Positions 6,856-12,917 of a DNA stretch of 14,101 bases are shown here, in pieces (within the stretch, counting starts at the first letter, position 1; the number at the start of each line of letters is the position of its first letter). The DNA lies in NCBI GenBank assembly GCA_003488005.1, contig DNND01000096.1:1-14101 (forward strand), written 5' to 3'. The stretch is from Blastocatellia bacterium. Lineage in GTDB: Bacteria; Acidobacteriota; Blastocatellia; Pyrinomonadales; Pyrinomonadaceae. The notes under the pieces are model-generated. The model saw nothing but the letters and a program-made list of their open reading frames with translations, was not told the DNA's origin and ran no database searches. The position numbers were made by a program, and so were the translations under genes.

Positions 6856-8921
6856 TACTGATCCACCCTGGTAGAAATCGGTTTCTGATTAGTGGACGCA
6901 ATCGGCGGAATAGGCGGCGGAGCATTCAAATAAGAGATGATCAAATCCTTGCCCGCCTGGTCCAGGTTTCGCAATTGCGAAAGGCGCAGCAGTTCCGTCT
7001 TGGCCGTAGGATTTGTCATGCGTCCCAGGCTGTCGAGGCAAAAACGCCGGGTGTCCGGATCTTCAGTACGCGGGAAGATCGCAGCGGCCGCCTTGGCGGT
7101 GGTCGAACCAGCCCCGGCGCCGTGCTCTGAAATGAACTGCAAGGACCGTTTTATGTCGGCCAGGTTCCAGGCAACATCGACCTGTCCCGTGGACCTGGCG
7201 ACTTCTCGAAGAAAGCGGCTGTGGTAATCGAGACGCCGCGCGAGATCGAGTCGCTCGCTCATATCCGGGGTAGCTTTTTCGCGATGCGTGTAGGCGCCGA
7301 AACTTAAAATGTTGGCGGCGCGAAAGAAGATCTGTTCTCTGCGGCTGTGGGCCAACGGCAGCATTTCGGCGCGGCGATCACGATCGAGCTTCGCCGGCAG
7401 ACCGTCGAACCGCTTTGCATAAGCGAGCAGCGCTTCATACTGTTGCCTCGCCAGCCGGGCCTCAACCTCAAGATCATTTTCCAGCGGATTCAAAGACACT
7501 TTTTCCAACCGCTGCCCGATTTGTTCTCGCAACTCCGGATCGAGTGACTGGTTCAGAGACAAGAGCAGTTTCAGTTGCGCATAAGTGTGCACGCGAGACG
7601 GTTGGTTGACGTCGATGCCGCGTCGTCCGGTTACAAAATCAAAAACTGTGTGGCCGAGGAGATAAGGCAAATCGCCAAAAGTGGACAGCGACAAAATATT
7701 TCGCGTCACATCGTGCAAAGCGCGGCGCGACATCTCGCGACGTTTGGGATTTAGTCCGTCGCGAAAATCAACCAATACCATCGGTATCTTCGGATTGTCT
7801 AAACCGTACAACGCCAGCGGAATCATTTCGGTGGCGCGCGCGCCAGGCGTTCCCGCCGGCACAGTGCGATGCTCGGCATCGAAATATCGTGTCTCGGTAT
7901 AACCTTCCCAAGCGAGTAAACGCTTGTCGGACCAGGGACTAGCGATATTGAGAAACCGGCTGTCGTATTTTTTCCCGCGGTTAGCAATTAAATCGGGTTT
8001 AGCGATCCAGACCAGGGCATGCGTGGCGCTGCCATCAGGCATTAGCAACGGTTCGAAGACTAACGACTCGGCCTCGACTCGCTGGCGCAACAATTCCCAA
8101 TTATGGCCGCGGTCATCAAGCGCTTGGGAAATTTCCTTATCGTTAAAGCGCTCGAGGTTATGGTCACCGACTAAGCCACCGAATGTCTTATCAGTCAGGC
8201 GAAGCCGCGCTTGAATCTCAGACAGCTCTGACGGTGAAAATACTTGCGAGCCCTGGATCGTGTCATAAAGCGCTAAGACCGAGAGCGCGCGAATGATGTG
8301 CGACTTGCGATAGGCGCTGATGTTGTTTTGATAGGAACGCGTCGATGCCTTAATCGGCATGCCGTAGGGATCGATCAAAATATTCTGCAGTGCCGTCCAG
8401 AAAATATTGTTCCAAACTTCGCGATTCGTAGCAGCGAGATCCAAAACGGGCGGCGGCGCCTGCGTCGAGGCATTCTGTTTGTTTCCGACGCGCGCATACA
8501 AAAAGGGCACAGCACCCAGGATGCGCTGCCGCCTGGTGGGCCGCGTATAGGTCAGCGGCCAAACATAGCGAAGACGATCATTCTCGGGCTGTTGGTCGCC
8601 GAGTGTGTCCCTGAGAATCGTAACCAGTGGAACCCAATTTGGTTCGCGGGAAGATTCCAGCCCTTCCAGCCGCGCGTGAATTGTTATCAGTTCAGCACCG
8701 CCCTCAACGGCAACGCGTTCCAGTCGAAAGAGTTGCTCAGCGTCGTGTTCGTTATTCGCAAGTGAAGACTCGGTAGTCTGAGTTGCGGGTGCGACCGGCG
8801 CGTTTTCAAGAACAGTTTTAGCGTCCTGGGCGTGCGCACCTTGCGGAGCTGTAAGCAGGAGTAGAAAGAGGACGGATGAGACGAATGTCTGGCGCAGTCG
8901 GGGCGTTCGGCAATTGTGCAT
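6855..8921 (-). CDS. Secreted protein of unknown family
   Basis: From the ATG at 8921 this is a 688-aa protein with a clear signal peptide: basic n-region, hydrophobic core at about 12-24, and AHA-QD as the likely cleavage site after residue 31. An in-frame TTG at 8948 would add nine residues. I prefer the ATG because it gives a normal signal peptide and has AGGA about 11 nt upstream. No later membrane segment is seen, so the mature protein should be periplasmic or extracellular. I do not recognise the family. The body is charged and mostly helical in character, with many Arg and Leu. The last 130 residues look like short helical repeats (HEAT-like, weak), ending in a Pro-rich tail (NAPPPIPP). 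Its TAA overlaps the ATG of the AP-superfamily gene by one base, so it is the first gene of a coupled cluster and probably acts with it. Confidence 0.8.
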   Translation of the reverse strand: MHNCRTPRLRQTFVSSVLFLLLLTAPQGAHAQDAKTVLENAPVAPATQTTESSLANNEHDAEQLFRLERVAVEGGAELITIHARLEGLESSREPNWVPLVTILRDTLGDQQPENDRLRYVWPLTYTRPTRRQRILGAVPFLYARVGNKQNASTQAPPPVLDLAATNREVWNNIFWTALQNILIDPYGMPIKASTRSYQNNISAYRKSHIIRALSVLALYDTIQGSQVFSPSELSEIQARLRLTDKTFGGLVGDHNLERFNDKEISQALDDRGHNWELLRQRVEAESLVFEPLLMPDGSATHALVWIAKPDLIANRGKKYDSRFLNIASPWSDKRLLAWEGYTETRYFDAEHRTVPAGTPGARATEMIPLALYGLDNPKIPMVLVDFRDGLNPKRREMSRRALHDVTRNILSLSTFGDLPYLLGHTVFDFVTGRRGIDVNQPSRVHTYAQLKLLLSLNQSLDPELREQIGQRLEKVSLNPLENDLEVEARLARQQYEALLAYAKRFDGLPAKLDRDRRAEMLPLAHSRREQIFFRAANILSFGAYTHREKATPDMSERLDLARRLDYHSRFLREVARSTGQVDVAWNLADIKRSLQFISEHGAGAGSTTAKAAAAIFPRTEDPDTRRFCLDSLGRMTNPTAKTELLRLSQLRNLDQAGKDLIISYLNAPPPIPPIASTNQKPISTRVDQ

Positions 8922-8979
8922 CGGGCAAACAATCCTGAAAGTGGTCAAAAACCTTCGCTGCTCAGCAACCGGCTGGTCC

Positions 8980-9008
8980 AGTATAAAAAAATATCATCGA
9001 ATCAAGAT
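8980..9008 (-). promoter_or_regulatory. Candidate promoter of the four-gene cluster
   Basis: On the minus strand TATACT (8985-8980) is a good -10 match, about 60 nt upstream of the ATG at 8921. It is preceded by a run of T and by ATCTTG 17 nt earlier, or TTGATT at a too-short 14 nt. The -10 is persuasive and the -35 is weak. This is the most AT-rich part of the gap, which supports a promoter here, but the exact elements are inferred. Confidence 0.3.
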
Positions 9009-9184
9009 GCTTGCGAAATCCATAGCAATCTTCGTGCCCGCCAACCGCTTTGCAAATAATATAGCATTACACAAAACAGAAGGCCCTTCGCTACTAGTCG
9101 CTTTGGACTTGCTGAATTCAAACGAGTCGCGCCTACGATGCCACCGGCCGCATTTCTGGTTGCCGTTGCCTGAACGCGCCTACG

Positions 9185-9198
9185 GCCAATGAATTGGC
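9185..9198. other. Short perfect palindrome after the protease gene
   Basis: GCCAAT-GA-ATTGGC forms a six-base-pair inverted repeat with a two-base centre, about 50 nt past the protease stop codon. The short loop suits a protein-binding site as well as a hairpin. Its function is unknown. Confidence 0.35.
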
Positions 9199-9249
9199 AC
9201 GAAGATTTGTTGATTGTCTTGCGGCCGGGCGCGTGGGCAATGTTTATGG

Positions 9250-10839
9250 TTAGGGCGACGCAGAATTGTCAGGCTCTTTGGCATCTTTTGGCGGCGGCGC
9301 CTTCCAGCCCGAACGTTCGAGCAACGCAATTCCATATTGAATTGGGACGGCAAAATTTGAAGCCTGGTTTTCAGTAAAGACAGCGAAATTGACGCCAATA
9401 ATTCTTCCCGTATTGCCAAAAACCGGAGCGCCTGAACCGCCTTCTGCCGTGCGCGCGTCGTAGGCGATACGCCTGACATCAAGGTCGGTGATATTACCTT
9501 GCGTAGTTAGCGGCTGGATGCGGCGCGTCTCAGCCAGGTAACCGAGCAGCGCATCAAGCGAGCCGTAGCGCTGCTGGATGCCGCGCGACTCGGCGTCGTC
9601 AAGCAGTGCTAACAGCCGATCAGGTCCGGAAGGATAGCCCATCATCACAACTGTTTTACCGACAGCCACAGCGTCTTGATCTGTCTCAAGCGGCAACAAC
9701 GGAATGTCGGTCGGCAGATCCTTGATATCCAGAGTGCACACGGCGAGGTCATCCCGATTGCCGGCCAGCTTAAACTTCAACGGCATTGGTTGAGCGTGTT
9801 CAGGAAAATAAGCGTTCAACTTTCTGAGACGCGGTTGACCACGGACGCTGCTGCTCAAACTTTGCGCGCGCTCGTCCGCCAGCCATGGCTGCGCGATGTG
9901 CCGGTTAGTGACAACGTATCCATCACCGACGTAAAAGCCGGTGCCCACAAACTCATATTCGGCGATGGCGGCTTTACCGTCAGGAGTCAACGTCGTAGGT
10001 TCACCGCCGGTCTGCACTGGACCGCCGCTTTCGTTCACCTGGCCTTCGGGATAACGCAAGGGGCGGCCGGTGCTGGCTTCTACAAAATAGTAGGAACCCG
10101 CAATCAAACAAACGCCGGCGCCGAAATCACTGCGCAGCTTGACCGCCAACGACAAGCTGTCGCGAATCTCCTTATTCGACCGGCCAATGTCGGTCAATGT
10201 CTGGTTCATCTGCGAGGCCTGCTTCTGCGACTGCGTCAGTTGCGCGCGTTGGTCATCAATCAAACGCCGCGTGCGCTGCAACTCTTTGAACATTGAAAAG
10301 CCGATGTACAAAATTCCGCCGACCAAAGCGACGGCAATTGTCAGCGTGATGAGTTTGGTGCTGGGGTTAATTTCCCGCACCAGCTCGCGGGTAAACTCGC
10401 GGAGAAAGACTTTAGCGTCGTCGCGACGTGTGGTGGCCGCGGATTCAATCGCAGCCTGTTCGATAAATGGCGCCACGTGGGCTTCGTGTGAGCGCGTGTC
10501 CACCACCGCCGGCAGCGAACGGATGGGATAGAACGTCAGCAGCAGGTTAGAAGTATCAAGGCGCACCTCGTCGCCGTCTTCAATCTCTTTGTTGATTTGT
10601 ACGGCTTTGCCATTGTGCGTCAGCGACATCGCTCGATCGAAACCGACCACTCGGTAGGAACCATTCGTGCGCGCTAACTCCATGACCACGCCGTTATTGC
10701 CGCCGTCGGCAGGCAGGGAAGAAGAACGCAACCGCACGGTGCAATCTTCGCAATTGCCGATGCGAATACGCTCGTCGGTCAACACGTGGGTGTGCTTGTC
10801 TTTACCCGAAGAGAGATGAATAACCAGGCCGGTTGCCAT
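9250..10839 (-). CDS. FHA-like, single-TM, trypsin-like serine protease
   Basis: This 529-aa protein has four parts. Residues about 5-105 resemble a forkhead-associated beta-sandwich (RIRIGN 24-29, HNGKAV 75-80, EIEDGDEVRL 85-94). The SRxxH motif and the Arg after IG that bind phosphothreonine are not visible, so it may be degenerate. A single transmembrane helix (about 162-184) is followed by a probable coiled coil (185-235). The C-terminal trypsin/HtrA-type domain (about 290-510) has an intact triad: H314 (VVTNRH), D364 (RDDLAV) and S469 (GGSGAP), with GTGFYVGDGYVVTNRH before the His. No PDZ domain follows. The likely topology is FHA in the cytoplasm and protease in the periplasm, so an inside signal could control outside proteolysis. 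The tail is Pro/Lys-rich. The ATG at 10839 has no clear ribosome binding site. It lies upstream of the four-gene cluster but is separated by 328 nt, so co-transcription is uncertain. Confidence 0.88.
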   Translation of the reverse strand: MATGLVIHLSSGKDKHTHVLTDERIRIGNCEDCTVRLRSSSLPADGGNNGVVMELARTNGSYRVVGFDRAMSLTHNGKAVQINKEIEDGDEVRLDTSNLLLTFYPIRSLPAVVDTRSHEAHVAPFIEQAAIESAATTRRDDAKVFLREFTRELVREINPSTKLITLTIAVALVGGILYIGFSMFKELQRTRRLIDDQRAQLTQSQKQASQMNQTLTDIGRSNKEIRDSLSLAVKLRSDFGAGVCLIAGSYYFVEASTGRPLRYPEGQVNESGGPVQTGGEPTTLTPDGKAAIAEYEFVGTGFYVGDGYVVTNRHIAQPWLADERAQSLSSSVRGQPRLRKLNAYFPEHAQPMPLKFKLAGNRDDLAVCTLDIKDLPTDIPLLPLETDQDAVAVGKTVVMMGYPSGPDRLLALLDDAESRGIQQRYGSLDALLGYLAETRRIQPLTTQGNITDLDVRRIAYDARTAEGGSGAPVFGNTGRIIGVNFAVFTENQASNFAVPIQYGIALLERSGWKAPPPKDAKEPDNSASP

Positions 10840-10875
10840 TTAGGTAGAACTCGATTGTGTGGAAGACATTAATTT

Positions 10876-10931
10876 GGGCGACCGTTTTACGGCCCGCTCA
10901 TTCCCGTTGCGGTCCGTGAGAGCGGTCGCCC
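10876..10931. repeat. Palindromic unit with 9-bp perfect stem
   Basis: GGGCGACCG at 10876-10884 and CGGTCGCCC at 10923-10931 form a perfect nine-base-pair stem around a 38-nt GC-rich loop that can itself pair partly (CCG/CGG blocks). It sits about 40-90 bases upstream of the protease start. It may be a REP-like unit, or an mRNA leader structure if transcription starts beyond it. Confidence 0.5.
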
Positions 10932-11005
10932 TTCGCGACGTATTCTACATGGTATTTTCGGCGCGAGCAAAAACTTCGAAATTGAATGTGGTCGTGTCGT
11001 TCAGG

Positions 11006-11192
11006 CGCGCAGCGATCTCATTAACACCGCGGCTTCAGCCCGGTGATAGCAAACCGGAATTGACAAAGAACCGTTTCTAACGGTTTTTGTTGGCACCAGG
11101 ACCAGGGGAAACCGTTGGAAACGGTTCAAGGAGTCATTTTGTAGAACTTGACCACCGGGCTGAAGCCACGGTGCTAATGAGATCGCTTCGCG
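11006..11192. repeat. 187-bp element with 40-nt terminal inverted repeats
   Basis: The arms at 11006-11045 and 11153-11192 are reverse complements at 37 of 40 positions (core GGCTTCAGCCCGGTG). Inside lie two copies of the same small palindrome, AACCGTT-N3-AACGGTT, at 11069-11085 and 11110-11126. There is no coding capacity. The architecture of long near-identical ends with an internal duplicated palindrome is that of a non-autonomous mobile element (MITE) or a REP-type composite mobilised in trans. I did not find a clear target-site duplication at the outer edges. Confidence 0.75.
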
Positions 11193-11320
11193 TTCGACCG
11201 ACCAGCAGTTTCAATACGAGTCGATCTGACAACCCAAACGGACCACGACTCGCATTCATCGCAACTGATTGCTCGGGTCTAGTGTGTTACCATCTTTGCT
11301 CAATCAGAACCGCTATTCCG

Positions 11321-11770
11321 ATGGCTGACAAAGAAGTAATTACCGATCCAAAAACGTTGGAAACGCTCGCGCCGGTGACGACCGCGCCCATTCGTCTGCA
11401 CATATTCGTCTGCACCGGAAAATCCTGCTCCGCCGTAGACAGTGCCGAAGTGAAGGCGGCATTTGAGCGCGAGTTGCTGGCGCGCAACATGCTTTTCGGG
11501 AAAGAGAAGAAGGGCAAGAATCCGAAGGGAAGTGTGCTGGTTACGGAATGCGCTTCGGTCGGCTTCTGCGCGATCGGCGCGGCGGTCATGGTCTATCCCG
11601 ACGGCATTTGGTACGGGCAAGTGCGCGCCGCCGATGTTCCGGAATTAGTTGAAGAGCATATTCTCAACGGGCGAGTGGTAAGACGACTGGCGTTATTGAA
11701 AGTGCCGTGCCAGGGAAGCGAAGAACTGCCAGCATCGAGTGGATCCGATGCAACGAATTGGGAAGCATAA
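11321..11770 (+). CDS. Thioredoxin-fold [2Fe-2S] ferredoxin
   Basis: From the ATG at 11321 this is a 149-aa protein of the (2Fe-2S) ferredoxin/NuoE-like family, an electron carrier expected in the cytoplasm. HIFVCTGKSC (27-36) supplies C31 and C36 (C-x4-C), and TECASVGFC (75-83) supplies C77 and C83. The downstream AAVMVYPDGIWYG (87-99) and VPELVEEHILNGRVV (106-120) are typical of the family. The second cysteine pair is spaced C-x5-C rather than the usual C-x3-C. A further Cys130 lies in a non-conserved tail. The frame stays open upstream to 11087, but that part overlaps the 187-bp repeat and does not resemble the family, so 11321 is preferred although it lacks an obvious ribosome binding site. 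The redox partner is not identifiable from the neighbours. Confidence 0.85.
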   Translation: MADKEVITDPKTLETLAPVTTAPIRLHIFVCTGKSCSAVDSAEVKAAFERELLARNMLFGKEKKGKNPKGSVLVTECASVGFCAIGAAVMVYPDGIWYGQVRAADVPELVEEHILNGRVVRRLALLKVPCQGSEELPASSGSDATNWEA

Positions 11771-11833
11771 TTCATATTGACGAGTCGTTCTCTTCGCTTC
11801 CTGTTGCCGTTGTCCCTCATTTTATCCTTCCAG

Positions 11834-11907
11834 TCTGCGGAATCTGCGTAATCTGCGGATACATTCTGGTCAATCACGACGATTCACGATTTACGATTTA
11901 CGACAAC
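11834..11907. repeat. Short tandem repeats before the AraC-family gene
   Basis: Two micro-repeats lie in the 137-bp gap. A 9-mer occurs three times (TCTGCGGAA, TCTGCGTAA, TCTGCGGAT at 11834-11860), and a 7-mer occurs three times (GATTCAC, GATTTAC, GATTTAC at 11881-11901). The second array ends six bases before the ATG at 11908. They occupy the place where a ribosome binding site and promoter would be expected. They may be simple slipped-strand repeats or regulator-binding sites. Confidence 0.65.
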
Positions 11908-12741
11908 ATGCACGACTGGCAATTGAAATTCTGGCGCTTGCCGCATCTCGATAACCTTGAGCTGCTGCACGCTGCGCGCGTCACGCACGACTATCCGCGT
12001 CATATGCACGAGGAGTATTCGATTGCCGCGATTCTTCAGGGAACTGAAATTACTAATTGCCGCGGCGGGAATCACACAGCGCGCCCGGGCGATTTGTTAT
12101 TGATAAATGCCGAGGAAGTACATTCCAACCAGTCGGTCGGAAGTGAATACCGGCTGATCAAAGTCCGCGCAAAAACATTCCAGCAGATTGCGCGCGATTT
12201 AGGTGAGCCTGCTTTAGCCGCGCACTACTTTCCTGAACTCGTCGTTAATGACGCGCTGCTGTTCCGCCGGTTGCTGAATCTCCATCTCAAGCTTGAGCAA
12301 AACATTTCAGCGCTTGAACAGGAATCCGCGTTTCTTTCAACCATGCGTCGGTTGCTCGCGCGAACGAACAAGGACTATCGCGCGCGACCCATTGCAACCA
12401 AAGCCGGACACGAAGACCTTTACGTGCGCCGCGTTCGCGACTATCTCCGGTCGCATTACGCCGAGAATGTATCGTTGACTCAACTCACGTCATTGACGAA
12501 TTTGAGTCCCTTCTACCTGCTGCGAGTTTTCCATAACAGCGCCGGTTTTCCGCCGCATGAATACCAAACTCAGGTGCGCATCGCCCACGCCCGCAAATTA
12601 ATTCGCAACGGCACTCCGCTTTCACAGGCGGCGCTCGAGACGGGATTCTTTGACCAAAGCCATCTGTCTCGCAACTTCAAACGCATCGTCGGCGTTACTC
12701 CGCGCCAGTATTTTTCCGGCAACCTCAACCGCGACAACTAG
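11908..12741 (+). CDS. AraC-family transcriptional regulator
   Basis: This 277-aa protein has an N-terminal cupin-like sensor domain (about 15-90; HMHEEYSIA 32-40, ARPGDLLLINAEEVHS 58-73) and a C-terminal double helix-turn-helix (about 170-270). The latter contains the AraC signature: SLTQLTSLTNLSPFYLLRVF (189-208), then ETGFFDQSHLSRNFKR (244-259) and GVTPRQY (262-268). It is a DNA-binding activator or repressor responding to a small ligand that the sequence does not reveal. The frame is open upstream to 11707, but that extension overlaps the ferredoxin gene and runs through tandem repeats. The ATG at 11908 matches the usual domain start. No Shine-Dalgarno is visible, so initiation may be leaderless or weak. 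The downstream serine hydrolase, 176 nt away on the same strand, is a candidate target. Confidence 0.9.
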   Translation: MHDWQLKFWRLPHLDNLELLHAARVTHDYPRHMHEEYSIAAILQGTEITNCRGGNHTARPGDLLLINAEEVHSNQSVGSEYRLIKVRAKTFQQIARDLGEPALAAHYFPELVVNDALLFRRLLNLHLKLEQNISALEQESAFLSTMRRLLARTNKDYRARPIATKAGHEDLYVRRVRDYLRSHYAENVSLTQLTSLTNLSPFYLLRVFHNSAGFPPHEYQTQVRIAHARKLIRNGTPLSQAALETGFFDQSHLSRNFKRIVGVTPRQYFSGNLNRDN

Positions 12742-12790
12742 CGCAAGATCGTCCAATACCAAATCATCGTGCCGTGGTAAACCGGCTACC

Positions 12791-12888
12791 CTCTGCGCGT
12801 CCTTTGTGTTCTTTGTGTCTCTGTGGTGAGTACCTGCATGGTCTTATTTCAACCACAAAGGCACCGAGAACACAGAGGACGCACAGAG
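12791..12888. repeat. 98-bp imperfect inverted repeat (37-nt arms)
   Basis: The arms at 12791-12827 and 12852-12888 are reverse complements at 31 of 37 positions, around a 24-nt centre. The arms are pyrimidine-rich on one strand (TCTGTG-like words repeated) and purine-rich on the other. Similar CTCTGTGT-type arrays recur between genes in many bacterial phyla. The unit fills most of the gap between the AraC gene and the serine hydrolase and could act as a terminator or mRNA leader hairpin. Confidence 0.65.
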
Positions 12889-12917
12889 AATACCGAACGA
12901 CGGAGAGGCATACTTTG

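Larger units (their letters stand above)
8922..9249. other. Intergenic region between protease gene and four-gene cluster
   Basis: This 328-base stretch has no convincing gene. It contains an AT-rich block (about 8980-9070) that probably holds the promoter of the downstream minus-strand cluster. It also has a direct repeat CGCGCCTACG at 9128-9137 and 9175-9184, and a perfect hairpin GCCAAT/ATTGGC at 9185-9198 just past the end of the protease gene. The hairpin could help terminate the protease transcript but lacks an obvious T-run on the minus strand. Confidence 0.5.
10840..11320. other. Divergent intergenic region with two palindromic units
   Basis: This 481-base stretch lies between the minus-strand protease and the plus-strand ferredoxin, so both promoters should lie here. 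It is dominated by the two palindromic units listed separately (10876-10931 and 11006-11192). The last 128 bases before the ferredoxin ATG (11193-11320) hold no recognisable repeat, and I could not identify a convincing -35/-10 pair or ribosome binding site in them. Confidence 0.55.

Noticed and set aside
2051..8921. Search for an ABC ATPase partner of the FtsX-type permease
   Set aside because: No Walker A/signature motif was seen in any cluster protein, so I do not claim a complete ABC transporter here.
8914..9192. 92-aa plus-strand open frame in the gap upstream of the four-gene cluster
   Set aside because: It has no recognisable motif or ribosome binding site, it lies over the likely promoter region of the opposite strand and its composition looks non-coding.
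9676..10296. 206-aa plus-strand open frame
   Set aside because: It is entirely antisense to the protease gene, whose catalytic motifs prove the minus-strand frame.
11087..11320. Possible N-terminal extension of the ferredoxin
   Set aside because: It overlaps the right half of the 187-bp repeat, has no family similarity, and the ferredoxin domain starts naturally after ATG 11321.
11834..11901. Short repeats considered as a CRISPR array
   Set aside because: The units are 7 and 9 bases, directly adjacent, with no spacers.
11707..11907. Possible 67-residue extension of the AraC regulator
   Set aside because: It overlaps the ferredoxin end and is encoded largely by tandem repeats. The sensor domain begins at the ATG at 11908.
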